A stretch of 64,000 nt of DNA from Oxytricha trifallax (GCA_000711775.1 ARYC01000554.1:1-64000), one strand, 5' to 3'; shown: positions 48,029 to 60,526, counted from the stretch's first letter. Numbers and translations are program-made. Notes: generated from the sequence alone by a model not told the origin.

Positions 48029-49393
48029 TCAGTATATTTCAACTTGTCGTAAAATTAGACTTCCTTCTTCAATTGTAAGTAGTAAATCTTTGCTAATTTA
48101 TATAAATGGTGAACTCCTATAGCAATTGTACAAGTTTTTACTATTTTTTATTTTTCTTCCATTTTTCAATTTTTCATTTTTTAGAAGGGGATGATAAATC
48201 AACGGACCTCCTCCTCCTATCGATAATAATATAGGTATTTTGGTAGTTTCATTGCGCTCATAAATTTATTTGTACAATGAATACTTATTTTTAGATTGAA
48301 AATCTTGATTAAATATTTGAAATGGGTAAATTTACCATTTGTATTCTGTAAGAGCGATTTCAACTTTGTTATTGATAAATTAATCATTGAATATTTTAAA
48401 TTGTTTAATATATATTTCTTCCAAGATTGTTTCTTAAATTTAATAATTGGAAACAATAAAGCAACCAGGAATATTTAAAATTCCTGTTATAGTAGATCTT
48501 TTAATTTATATAGTTTCTTGAATCATTTTGATCAATTCGCAATTTAAAATGTTTTTTATATTATCTAGAGTTAATCTATGAAAATAGAGAGTGTACCTTT
48601 ATTAACACAATGAAACTATTATTGTAGTTGATGTATTTTATTTTTTTTAAGTTTACCAATCTTAAATTTCAGTGATTTGAAATTCTAAATGTTTTCCATT
48701 TTATAATATTGGGAGACTAATTTCTAAAGTTGATTTTAGCTTCTTAATGTGACGTGCAGTGGATTTATAAATTAATACATTACAATCTTCATTAATTAAT
48801 GCCAAATATTTATGGGAAAGCTGGCTTAAACTTAAAGTTTTTTCAGGATAAATATCTCTGCAGTCTATTTCTTTGAGTTGCTCAAATTTTTCCAATTTAT
48901 TTCATCTTCCATATAGTAACAAGAAATCAATTTTTAATCTTGAACTGCATAATTCTACGAGAATAAGTTAAGCATTCTCTGGTCCAGTTATAGTCATTTT
49001 TCCAACAAACTTATACTTCTAATTTGATAGATTCAAAATTTTATATGCAAGTTTAAATTGCATTTGGTCTATGTCAAAATTGTATATACTTAAACATTAT
49101 TCTTAATCAAATATTGCAATTTGCTGAAAATTTTATGAATTTAAGTCAATGTTATTTATAAAAGCAAATGAAACCACCTATTATATATCTAATTGTTTTA
49201 ATTCCTTCTTAATATCTAGATAATAAAATGGGTAAGATTGGTCCTTTATTAATTTGAAGTTGCGAATAATTTAATCTCTGGATTATTTATTAATTTTTAA
49301 ATAATATTTAAAAAATTGAACTAAAGTATTAGAGTACCTCATAATCTCAAGTATCAAGTATTTATGTTTAATTTTTCCTATCTTAAATTGCAT
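48029..49393 (-). pseudogene. Array copy 14: propeller-like protein, one in-frame TGA
   Basis: 455 codons (49393 to stop at 48029) in one frame. There is a single TGA at codon 164 (48902-48904), directly after YGR, where paralogues have Gln. Start MQFKIGKIKHKYLILEI. Motifs: KDQSYPFYYLDIKKE, FAFINNI, QQIAIFDQ, LSIYNFDIDQMQFKLAYK, KMTITGPENAQLILVELC, LLLYGR, LSLSQLSHKYLALINEDCN, VLIYKSTARHIKKLKS, TTIIVSLCQQRYTLYFHRLT, IPGCFIVSNY, IKQFKIFND, YSLYKQIYE, IPILLSIGGGGPLIYHPLL, FIQISKDLLL. Otherwise complete; probably a very recent loss. Confidence 0.8.
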
Positions 49394-49934
49394 TTTATGA
49401 TTATTTTAAATAATTAAAACCCAATAATAATAATAAAGGTTAGAGTAAAGTACAAAAAATCATATTTAATAATTATTGGTTTAAATTAAGTATATTTTCC
49501 TTCAGATAAATTAATACTATTATTTATAAACCATTTATTAACAAATTAATATATCCATTAATTTAAGGATTATAATTATTAATTAATATCATTTATTTTA
49601 ATATAATACTAAAATCTAAATATTTTAATTATCTCCTAATCTTTATTTTAAATTACTGTTAGGGTTTTATAGATTCATTAATTTAGGAAATGTATTACTC
49701 TAAGATTTTAAATATTTAAAATCAAAATATAAATTTTTGCTCAATTAATTTTCTTACATATAAAATATTTTATAGGTTAAGAAATCCAATTAATATACAA
49801 ACAAAAAATTATTTTGTTAGTAGATTAAATTATAGCAGATAAAAAAAAGATCTTTGGCTTTTATTAAAAAAGTTCTGACAAGCAAAAATTATTAAGTTTT
49901 AAAATAAAATTACGAATTCTAAAACTTTTCATAT
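49394..49934. other. A+T-rich spacer between copies 14 and 15
   Basis: Nothing recognised. Confidence 0.4.
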
Positions 49935-51158
49935 TCATATTCTCTTAATTTTTTACATTTTAAGAGTTCCATCACTAATGAGGAGTAAATCTTTACCAAT
50001 TTGAGCAATTGAATAGCTTCTAAGTTTCGTTTCCCCATTCCTTGTATATACATTTCTTAATTTTTCTAGTCCTGGCAATATTGGGTCATAAATTAGGAGA
50101 TCTTAATCAATCCTTACAATTAGAGAGATTAGTGCTTTAATATTTATCCTATTTTTATACATCTATTTATATAATTCAAATTTTTTTTGCCTTTGAAACT
50201 CCAAATCAAATTGTTGTATGTAATAAATACCATTTTTAAAATGAGAATCAAGATTTAAAATATTAATAAATTGAATGTCTAAATTTTCTTGAATTTTGTT
50301 TACAAATTAGCTTGTTATTTAATTATTTCTTTTATCTAGGGTAATTCTATAAAAATAAAATGTTTAAGTACCTGCATTTAAAGTTGAAATAATTGTTTAT
50401 GGAGCGTTTTAATTTTTTATTTTAGTCCAGTCATTAATTTCTGCTATTGTCAATGACACAACTTTTAATTCTGAGAACTATATGGTATGTTTTTAAACTA
50501 AATTAATTGAAGGCTCATAAATAATAATGTTGCTATTTAACATACAAAAAGCAAAAAATTCGTGTGAGAATTATTTAAGATTTAATATTTATGCATTCTG
50601 TCCTTTTTTTTATTCGCATTATAAACTACCAACAATCTTAATATAATCATGTTAATTTGTCTTTCCATAAATATCGATTGTATTTCTAGAGGGTTATGAT
50701 TGAGAGGTATTTAAAAGAATAATTTATGCGTTTTCTGGACCAGTCACTTCCATTTATTCTACTCGTTTACTTTTATTGGGATAAAAAGATAGGTCTTTTA
50801 TTTGATAGATGAACCTAAAAGTTAATTTATTTATATCAATATCGTATGTACTCAGTACAGGATTTTTTGAAATTAATGTGACTAATTATTGGGAAATGGA
50901 TAAGTCTTTATTAATACATTTTACAACTAAAAATTTATCTACATCTTGAACTTTAGTTATTAGCAAGTCTTTATCATAAAAAAAGCTTTCAAAGGGATAT
51001 GCTTAATTTTCTAAATAATTTAAATTTTGAACAAGCGCATTTCTGTATTATTTATTAATTAAGTAAAAATAATTGGAAAATCCTGCAAAGGTTTTTGAGT
51101 TATACATTATTTAAAAAATTAAGAACTTTTGGTTTATTTTTCCAAACTTAACTGACAT
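49935..51158 (-). CDS. Array copy 15: intact short propeller-like protein, 407 aa
   Basis: 408 codons (51158 to TGA at 49935), no internal TGA. Start MSVKFGKINQKFLIFQIMYN. Motifs: YRNALVQNLNYL, AYPFESFFYDKD, KFLVVKCI, QQLVTLIS, LSTYDIDINKLTFRFIYQ, EVTGPENAQIILLNT, IYGKTN, EFFAFCMLNSNIIIYEPSI, EINDWTKI, TIISTLNAG, TFYFYRITLDK, QQFDLEFQ, FELYKQMYKN, ALISLIVRIDQDLLIYDP, IAQIGKDLLLISDGTLKM. Compared with other copies an in-frame stretch of about 45-50 residues is missing: the PGCFI / KQYQIFNDDF segment. The frame is kept, so this shortened form may still be functional. Confidence 0.83.
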
Positions 51159-52210
51159 TATTTAATATGTGTTATAAGTTTTAATAAAAAATTTTAATAT
51201 ATTAAATTCTTAGATTTTTCAGATAATTAATTATTTAACAGAGAAAAGAGCATTATGCTTATTTAGAGCTTTTGAATATATAAACTTATTGAGGGGGAAG
51301 TTTCCGGGCAAGTTTTAAAAACATAAAAAATTTGAGGAATGTTTGAGGGCAAGTAATAGTTTTTCAATTAGTTTTTCTTTAGTAAAATAAGATTCTGACA
51401 AAATATGTGAAAACAAGATTTGTCTCTTTAAATATTAACTTTCCTTAATAAATGCATTTGATATAAGATTAAGTGAACATATTTTTATAAGATTCTTGTT
51501 AAATAAAATAACGCTATTAAGAGTAATAATAATACTCGACAATATTTGGCTCAATATAATTTAAGATGCTATATGATGTTAAAAAAATCCCTAAATATCT
51601 ACTATTTTTAAAAATAAATTATATTATTTTTTTATGAAGAATCCTATGAATATATATATAATAGATTTCATACCCAGAAACCTTGCCAATATTTACTTTA
51701 GAGATATTCAATTTAGACAAATATTCAATTTAATTTATGTTAATAATTTTATATTTTAGAATTTATATATATTAAACAGGTATATTTGATATTCTTATGA
51801 TTAAATTTTTTGATTCAATCAATTTCTCTTGACAAGGTATTATTTAATAATTATATAAGATAAAAATTTATTATTTAACATCAATTCTTAAATTATTCAT
51901 AACAATTTTAGGTTTAAATTCTATCATTTAAAAAAAATAAATTTTAATAATAATTAAAATAATATATTTTTTCATAAAGATTAATTGAATAATATTTAAA
52001 ATAATCTATCATATCATATTTAATGTCTATATTTTGGAAAATTTATAAATATTTATATTTAAAACTAAAGATGCTTACTTTACCATTTTCAATAAATTTT
52101 CTAATTAATTTATAAATTAATTTTATATATTTACATATGTGCGATTTATTTTTAAATTAAAGGGATACTCACAAATTTTTAATAGTTCAGAACTTTTAGA
52201 GTGAAACTTT
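51159..52210. other. A+T-rich spacer between copies 15 and 16
   Basis: A patch at 51290-51350 carries GGGGGAAGTTTCC, related to the repeat near 10421 and 11390. No gene. Confidence 0.4.
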
Positions 52211-53581
52211 TCATTATTTCTTAAATTGTTTTATTTTTAGAGTTCCAGAGTCATTTGTTAGGAACAAATTTTTTCCTATTTATACAAATTAATTATGTGA
52301 CTGCTCTTATTAGATAGCAATTTCTGATTACATCAATTTATTTAATTTAAGGAAGGGGTGATAAGTAAAAAGTTTAAAACCCTATATTGAAACTATAAAT
52401 ATAGATTTCTCTTTTGTAAAGCTATTTAAATACATTTACTTATATAACTCAAATTTATTTTAATCGTTAAAATGACAATTAAATTCTTAAATTTGGAATA
52501 TTTTATTAAACAATTTGAAGTTAAAGTCAATAATTTCAACTTAATTGCTTGAAAAATCATCATTAAATATTTAATATTGTTTCATATCAGTAGACCAATT
52601 ATCATCTACTGTTTTATTGTAACTATCAATTATAAAGCAACCAGGTACATTCCCAATCCCAAATATACATGAGCATGAAATTTATGCAGTCTCTTAAATC
52701 TTATTGATGAATTAATATGACAAAGTATCTGTAGCTTTATCTAGAAATACTCTATGAAAATAAATAATATAATTATCCCCACATAAAGTAGCAATTATTG
52801 CTGTTCGAGTTTTATTATTAGCAGAAATTTTCCAATCTTAAACTTCTATAAATTCTAAATCCAAGCTATCATTTTATTCAATATTCTCAATAGGGAGTTA
52901 AATTTTAAGACTTTCCACTAAGTTTATTGTTGACTAATATATAATGATCTTACAATCTTCTGAAAATAGGGCAAAATATTCATGTGAAAATTACTTAAAA
53001 CTCACTTTCTCTTATTAGTAACTAACTCTGTTTCTATAATTGTACTCTCTCCTAGTAATAAATTAATACTGATCTTATAAATTTAATTTTCCATAAACAA
53101 GAAGAAAATCGATTTAATCGTTGCTATTGTATATATCTACTAAAATTATCTAAGCATTTTCTGATCCTGTTACAATCATTTAAACATCTTGTACATCATA
53201 TTTATCTAGGAATGGATTTTCAATTTAATAATTGAACTTAAACAGCAATTTTTCAATATTAACATCGTACACGCTTAAAATATCATTTTTTAAATTGAAT
53301 GTTACTAATTATTAAGAAACTGATAAGTCATTGTTTTAATTTTTAACAAAAGCAAATTTATCCACTCCATTTATTTAATTCATAGGGAATTCCTTATCAT
53401 AAACAAGGTATTCAAATGGATATGCTACATTTTATATATGGCTTAAATTCTAAATAAGAAGTTTCCTGTATTAATTGTTGACCTTGTATAAATAATTTTA
53501 TGCCACTTCAAAATTCATTGAGGATGATATAATCTGAATTATTATGTACTTTTTATTTATTCTTCCGAATTGAATTTACAT
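52211..53581 (-). CDS. Array copy 16: intact propeller-like protein, 456 aa
   Basis: 457 codons (53581 to TGA at 52211), no internal TGA. Start MQIQFGRINKKYIIIQIISS. Motifs: AYPFEYLVYDKEFPM, DKFAFVKN, SQQLVTFNL, LSVYDVNIEKLLFKFNYQ, QMIVTGSENAQIILVDIY, DFLLVYGKL, HEYFALFSEDCKIIIYQST, EFIEVQDWK, TAIIATLCGDNYIIYFHRVF, IGNVPGCFIID, MKQYQIFNDDFS, FNDQNKFELYKQMY, SIFIVSIQGFKLFTYHPF, FVQIGKNLFLTNDSGTLKIK. The P of TGPEN is Ser. It is complete; the next 5 kb upstream holds non-array coding-like sequence on the other strand. Confidence 0.85.
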
Positions 53582-54028
53582 CAAGTAAAATTTATTATTA
53601 TTTTAAATTTATAAATTGACTATTTAAGATAATAACAAACTTAAATCTTCGTATAATTAAATATTTAAAAATGAGATTTTTTAAAAATAAAAGTTAAATG
53701 TATTAATTGTTTTTTTAATAACTAATTTTCTAATAAAAGTATTAATTTTGTTTTGATTAATTTCTTTTTTTTATAATAGTCATTATGACACAATTTTGCT
53801 GTAACCACCGTCAAATAAAGTGTTTTAAGTTTGAATGAAATGCTATATTAAAATAATTTTAAACCCTAATTTAAGTTAATTATAATTTATTAATTTGAGA
53901 GAAGATGATTAAGTGTCTTTCGTAGAGTTTTATTTATTTTATAAGTAAAAAGCAAGCTATTGTAGAATTATCAATTATTTAATATTTCATTTTTAGAGAG
54001 TTGCACCTGGTAAGGGTGAAGGAGGAGG

Positions 54029-55588
54029 ATGACATAGACTAAAAATTCAAAAAGATATGGATATGAAGCGATTAAATTTAGTGAAGGGATATGTATTATA
54101 ATGAATACAAGAAAGGTAACCCTTTTATTGATTTCATTTTTTATTATAATTTTAACTATTGCTATTAATATTAATATATTATTTAATACAATTCAATTTA
54201 GTCAAAAATATTTTAAATGCTTATCCTAGAATATTTAACAAAATTAATTCAATCACATGCATATTAACTTATTAAAAAAGAATTTCTAGTTACAATTTAT
54301 TATTAAATTACAAGTTCAGTTAAATTAATAATATTTAATAATTCAATTTTTTTCTTGTTAAAAGACAGAAAGGTAATATTTATGTTTTATAAAAAAAATA
54401 ATAGTATGTGAATTAAAGTTTTTTATTATAATTCATTTATTAAGATTAGATTTTTAATTTTTTATATCATATTAATTTTTATTATTAAATTGATTCATTA
54501 AAAATTAAGTCTTAATTATATAAGTTGATTTATACTATTATCATCATCAAATACTAATAAATTGTTTTTAGACACTTGAAGACATTTCAAATATCCATAA
54601 TAATTCCTCTGCTTCAAATAATTATGTTAGTATATGGGGCAATGAGTCTAATTGCTTGTTTAAAAACAATTACTATCTTCAAATTTCTATGTATGATAAG
54701 TTAGTATTTAAAATCTTTCATTTTAATCGCAGTTTACTGAGTACATAATTTAGTGCTTTTCATTTACTTATTTACTATTATTAAAATTGAAAAACTTATA
54801 GTAGTGTAAGTCTATTATTTTTATTCCACCGATGCATTTAAAATTTGCTTTAAATTCTTGTTCAGTCTATTTTAATCTTAAGTCAATTTTAAGAATCCCA
54901 TTTTTCAATTCTGAGCCTGACCCATATGTAATATCTTCTTTGGGCATTGAGAATTATCCAACTAAAAAAATAATTCCATCGTTATATGAGTCACTTTTTA
55001 AAGTATGTTGATAGAGAAAGGGGCACTTGACTTATTAAAGCTATTCTATTTTTAGATTATTGTTTGAATCTAATTAATCATAAATTATTTTCATTATGCA
55101 AATATAGTCGTGTTAAAAGAATGTATAGGCGATTATTGAAGTTAAGCAACCTTTTTATAAGGGATTATTTTAATTATAATCATTTAATTCTACAATTTAT
55201 GATAAAGAGTTACGATTTTTTAGCAAGCAAGATCTAGAAGCTAAAACAACTAATTTAATTTATTCTTTGTTTGGAATTTATGATTCATAAAAATTAAACT
55301 TACTGTTGGCGTTCACAATTAAGAAATATTAGTTCTCGAGATTTCTCATTGAGTAAAGAATGGATATTTTTTCATTATTTTTCTGTATTTTTTTAATCAA
55401 TTCAAATTTATTTGAATTTTAGTTTAATTTTAGGAAAATAAATGCATTTTCGATTCCGCGACAAGACACATATAGTAGGAGGAAATTATTTTCACCATAC
55501 CCAGTCTGAATCATTTTGCTTTCCTCAATCCTGGATGTCTTAAAATTATTTTCAATTTTAATCAAGTATAGCTATTGTAGTTAATTGA
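54029..55588 (+). CDS. Candidate non-array gene on the plus strand, exons uncertain
   Basis: Several coding-like blocks lie in order. (1) 54029-54115: MTQTKNSKRYGYEAIKFSEG to NTRK, followed by a GTAAC donor. (2) From 54572 after a TTTTTAG acceptor, in phase: TLEDISNIHNNSSASNNYVS, IWGNESNCLFKNNYYLQISM. (3) About 54870-55005: NLKSILRIPFFNSEPDPYVI, SSLGIENYPTKKIIPSLYES before GTATGT. (4) About 55065-55400: VKQPFYKGLFQLQSFNSTIY, DKELRFFSKQDLEAKTTNL. (5) 55434-55588: MHFRFRDKTHIVGGNYFHHT to IAIVVN and TGA. I could not make every junction phase-consistent, so introns, eliminated segments or lesions remain. A direct repeat AGAAAGGTAA (54110 and 54367) could be an excision pointer. No family recognised. 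Confidence 0.4.
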
Positions 55589-57089
55589 CATGTGTCTCCA
55601 TGAATTAATAAAATGTCAATAAATTTTTAATACCCCTGTAAATAACAATTTATTGAGTTGATTCATTGATTTTTACTAGTTCTATTAGATCAATTTAATT
55701 TATGTTGTAGTAGGTAATCTGCTGTTCAACACAAATTTTCTTAATAGGTTACATCATTTTGTTGCTGTATTGATAAAATATGGTCAATAAATTTCTGAAA
55801 AATTTATTTGTCAAATATGCAAAGTTTTAGTATTCTTGCTTGTAAAAAGCCATTGAAAATATACTTAAAAGTATTTCCTTTTATTTCAATTTTTACATTT
55901 AATTATTAATTAACTATATAAATTCTTTTTATTAATAGATTTATATAATCATCAATTTAAATGTTTGATTTTTTTATTATTGAGTATCAAATAAAGAAGT
56001 TCTATTTTTTATAACATATAAATTTTTATAAAATCTTAAAATTTCAATAATTGAAGTATATGTATTTTACTTAATTTAAAGACTTTACAAACTGATTATA
56101 ATATATTAGATATTACTAATATATAAATATTAAAATCCATTTTATATTATAAAATTAATCGTTTTATGATCGAATATAATCAATTCATCATATAATATTT
56201 TCTTGCTTGTTAAAACTTTTCAGTTATTTAAATTATTACTATATGTATAATTTATTAATATAGATTTAATTGTTCCAACATAATTATTGAAAAACAAAAA
56301 TTCTTGTCTATTTATTTACACATCAATTAAAAATTGAATGTATTAATTATTATCATTTTCTTTTTAATATTTATCAGATGAGACACTCTTGTGTACGCTT
56401 CGCTATACCTGCATAATTTAGAACTAACTTAATGGTTTTCAGAATAAATAGTAGGAAATCGTGACCTACAAATGCTTAAACCAAAAGAATTATATAATAT
56501 TTAATATTTGAAACATTGTTTTTAAGACTTTATATAGATATGCTAGGTTAAAAATAAAATCCTATATAATTGTGAATTAAATTATTTTAATTCATTTATT
56601 TTTGCATCAAATGCCAATTAATGATATTAAATTTTAAAATATATTTTTTAAGATTTCCTTTTTAAAAATTATTGAAATAAAGTTTGATTTTAATTTATAT
56701 TAAGATTAATTTATTCAATGTATAATTAAGATTTATTTTTAAATAATTTACAGATAAAATTAACTATTCTTTAAAATGTTAAATTTTTATGTATAAATTA
56801 AATTAACTAAAATTAAAACAGTGAATAAATTACTTTCATATTAGTAGAAAAATAATTTGATAAATCAAAATATATTAAAAATAAAAGAATTAAAATAAAT
56901 ATAATAGTAATGGGCGCAAGTAGTAAAATATTATATTTATCTTTTCAGCCATTTCAAAATATTTAAAAAAAAAAGTAAGATTATTAAAATCAATTATATA
57001 AATTATAATTTTTGGAGAGTAATTTTCTTTGTAATCGATTCATCAAAAGATTTAAAAAATTCAAAAATTTCACTCTTTTGACTGATTAA
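55589..57089. other. A+T-rich spacer
   Basis: No gene recognised. 56380-56460 is slightly less A+T-rich but has no clear frame. Confidence 0.4.
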
Positions 57090-57280
57090 TTCTTTTACCA
57101 TACTCAAGATTAAGCAGTAAGTCTAAATTTTTTATCGTCAGAAATAGTCTCTAATAACCCCTTAATATTATTTCTTATTTTGCAATTTAGCCTAATTTCT
57201 ATACTAACCCCAATGACACCTCTAACAGTACCCTACAAGTCATAGCACTTATAAACCTCATTAAGAGGTTTTGGGGTTTG
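57090..57280. mobile_element. TBE: TBE end relic (transposase-side terminus only)
   Basis: The sequence ending GAGGTTTTGGGGTTTG (57265-57280), together with AGCACTTATAAACCTCATTA, matches the TBE terminal repeat. Internal blocks (CCATAC ... AGTAA-TCTAAA, then TACTAACCCCAA) match the reverse complement of 63340-63490, the transposase-side end of the TBE at 63306. Homology stops near 57090, and no transposase follows. The telomeric tip is degenerate. It is an old, internally lost element. Confidence 0.75.
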
Positions 57281-57436
57281 GATTAAAAGGGGTTTAATAC
57301 TCAGTAAATTAATTATTTATTATATTTTTATTTATTTTACAGATTTCAATATTTATCAATACATGCAGTAAATCTACTATTGATTAATAATCTATTATTA
57401 AATTTATGTAAATTTAATTAAATAATTACTTTTATT

Positions 57437-58068
57437 GGGGGGTACCTGTCTCACACCCCCCACTTTTATTATAGTAAAAATAAAAACTGAAATTATATTA
57501 CCAACCAAATTTGGGTCGAAAATCACGAATTTAATAATTAAAAAACTTTTTGGTAACACTTTGAGGTATTATAACCTTAAAAAATTTATCGATTTATCAT
57601 AAAATTAAGAATATAAATAGTTAATTTATGATAATTTTTTGGTGATTTTTCCAGAAGCAACTTTCACTTCTTACCTTTTAATTTCATTTGTACTGAAACT
57701 TTAAGTCTATTTAAAATTGAAATAAGATTTAATAAAGTGAATAATCAATCATTTTATGAATAATATAGTTTTGTCACACCAAATAATAGAATAAGTTGTA
57801 TCCAAGTTTCAGTACAAATGAAATTATAAGTTAAGAAGTAAAAGTTGCTTCTAGAAAAATCACCAAAAAATTATCATAAATTAACTATTTATATTCTTAA
57901 TTTTATGATAAATCGATAATTTTTTCAAGGTTATAATACCTCAAAGTGTTACCAAAAAGTTTTTTAATTATTAAATTCGTGATTTTCGACCCAAATTTGG
58001 TTGGTAATATAATTTCAATTTTTATTTTTACTATAATAAAAGTGGGGGGTGTGAGACAGGTACCACCC
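57437..58068. mobile_element. MITE, about 265-bp inverted arms, 8-bp target duplication (Merlin-like ends)
   Basis: The left end begins GGGGGGTACCTGTCTCACAC; the right end, reverse-complemented, begins GGGTGGTACCTGTCTCACAC. The arms are nearly identical to about 57702 and from about 57804, with a loop of about 100 bp. CTTTTATT flanks both sides (57429-57436 and 58069-58076). No coding capacity beyond a shadow frame. GG-starting ends and an 8-bp duplication match Merlin-type mobilisation (inference), but the termini differ from those of the element at 38414. Confidence 0.78.
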
Positions 58069-58076
58069 CTTTTATT

Positions 58077-58622
58077 TAATTTTAAAGCAAAAGCATTTAG
58101 AATTTTAAAGCGTTTCAGGATAAAAATTATAAATTTGATTCATTATACTTTAACATTTTTAAATGAAGCAATATAACTAAAAATAATTTGTATATAACTT
58201 AATCTTTTTTAATTTCTAAATAACAACCATTTTTTTATATCATAATTTATCTGAAATATACAAAAATTATTTCTATATTAAATGTAATTTTTTCTTCATT
58301 TTACTTAAATTTAAAAAATAAGCTATTCAATTTAAATATTTTTCAATAAATGTATTTTTGATTTTCTTTAATTTAATACTTCATTTGAATTTATAATAAA
58401 AAATAACTGTATAGTAAAATAGAGAGTTGATTATAATATGTATCATTATTATTAATATTTTATGATTAAATTTAATAAGTAAATATTAAATATTATTTAA
58501 ATTACTTCTATGAAATATAAACCATTATTTTGTCTCTTAGTTTAGTAAAAAGAGATTTTCAAAAACAAAATATTTTAAAAATAAATAAAATAATTTTAAA
58601 CTAATAATTTAATGTGACAAAT
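58077..58622. other. A+T-rich spacer downstream of copy 17
   Basis: Nothing recognised. Confidence 0.4.
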
Positions 58623-59960
58623 TCATATTCTCTTTATTTTCGTTATATTTATTGTTCCATCACTTACAAGAAGTATATTTTTGCCGATCTAAACATATTG
58701 ATTTATAAATTTTTATTTTCCTGTTTTTGTGTTAGCTTTGTATAGTTTATATTTTCCTGATTATAATGGGTGATAAACTAAAATATCTTAATGCATTACT
58801 CTAATTAAAAAGATTGATGGAATATTCTTTTATCTGTAAATTTATTTGTATAATTCAAATTTCCCTTGCACTTTAAATTCCCAATCAAATTCTTAAATTT
58901 AATAAGTATCAAGATCATGATATATTTTTAAGTTTGTAATTTGAATATTTGAGAAATCATCATTTGTTATTTGATATTCACTAAACTTGCTACAAAATTC
59001 ATGATCAGTATAGCTATCTGTAATAAAGCAACCTGGTACAGTAGATACTGAGAATATATCAACATAAGTAATTTTAGAATCGCCTATAATTTGGTTTATA
59101 TATTAGCTTGTTAATATATTACTTTTCGTATTTAGAGTTACCCTGTGAAAACAAAAGATTTAAGTATAGATATTGAAAATAACAATAATTGTTGATGAAA
59201 TATTATTCTATTTTTGTATACTCCAGTCTTATATTTCTACATATTTTAATGGTTAATTGATTTCTCCATTACTTAAGTATAAAAGATCAATTGTATGCTT
59301 TTCAATCAAATAAATAGAGGATTCATAAATAATAATATTGTTGCCTTACTTATAAAACTGTGGGAGAATTGTAAAATATTCATGCTAAAATTATTTGAGG
59401 CTAGTAATTTATGCAGGATATAATTCTATTTTATTAAGAAGCTATATTTTATCTTGTTAATTTTTTCTTCCATAAATCTGGATTACATCTCTAAAGGAAG
59501 GAGATTGGAAAATTTTTAAAAGAATTATCTATGCGTTTTCTGGTCCTGTTACTTTCATTTAGGATTCATGCCATTTTTTTTTATTATATATTGGATTTTA
59601 AATTATATAATTGAACTTAAAAAGCAATTATTCTATGTCAACATCATATATATTAAGTTCAAGATTCTTTTTATTTACAGTAACTAATTATTGTGAAACT
59701 GATAAGTCATTATTGATACATTTTACAAATACAAATTAATCTACATCATTAATTTCATTTATGGGCATTTATTATTCAAAAACAAGGCTATCAAATGGAT
59801 AAGATTACATTTCTATATATTATAAATTTTAAATAATTGCTTTTCTGTATTATCAATTTATTTAGTTAAAATAATTTTATATTCCTGAAAAAGTTTATGA
59901 GCAGGACATTATCTGAAAGATTAAATACTTTTTTGTTATTTTTCCAATTTTAATTGACAT
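58623..59960 (-). pseudogene. Array copy 17: propeller-like protein, one early in-frame TGA
   Basis: 446 codons (59960 to stop at 58623) in one frame. A single TGA lies at codon 36 (59853-59855), in the segment before QYRKAIIQN where paralogues have Lys. Start MSIKIGKITKKYLIFQIMSC. Motifs: MQSYPFDSLVFEQ, FVFVKCINND, SQQLVTVNK, LNIYDVDIEQLLFKFNYI, KVTGPENAQIILLKIF, IYGRKN, HEYFTILPQ, NIIIYESSI, VEIQDWS, TIIVIFNIYTQIFCFHRVTL, STVPGCFI, EYQITNDDFS, FELYKQIYR, ILVYHPL, VQIGKNILLVSDGTINI. With the only lesion at codon 36, initiation at a later Met could still give most of the protein. Confidence 0.8.
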
Positions 59961-60526
59961 TTTTTAAAAAATATTATTATTATAATAATTTATGATTTTA
60001 TATTTTAATAGTTTTAATTAATTAAATAATTAAATATTCAAAAATAGAATTGTATTAATTAAATTAAAAAAAAAAGAATATATTATTAATTAAATTCATA
60101 AAAAGTAGGTAAATTAGGATAATTAAAACTTTGATATTAATCATTAAATTAACACCATATTTTTTAATACAGATTAATAATAATTAATTTGAAGTATTAA
60201 ATTTTACTAAATCTGCTTAGTACTTTCGAATCTAAGATTTTTTAAATCTAATTTTAATTAAAACTCTCTTGGTGCAACAATGAATGTATGCCAATAATAT
60301 AATCAGCTCTGAATTTATAATTTCTTATAATTCACACACTTCTGTTCAAAGATTAATGAAGTTTTGCTTTTTCTTACTAGGAAGAATAGAAGCTTATTGA
60401 ATATGTGGTAAACGTAAATTGACTTAAACTAAAAATTATGGTAATGAAATGGAATTTTATTTTTAGAGGAACTTCTCTTTTAAATCTGGATTACTTTTAA
60501 TCATTTAATTAGGCTGCTATAATAAC
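59961..60526. other. Spacer upstream of copy 17
   Basis: Less A+T-rich toward 60300-60500, but no frame is convincing here. Confidence 0.35.

Noticed and set aside
48217-48478. Overlapping open frames on both strands inside copy 14
   Set aside because: They are out of frame with the copy 14 protein, which explains this stretch fully.
57946-58176. Plus-strand open frame of 76 codons
   Set aside because: It lies in the right arm of the MITE; the inverted arm gives no matching protein.
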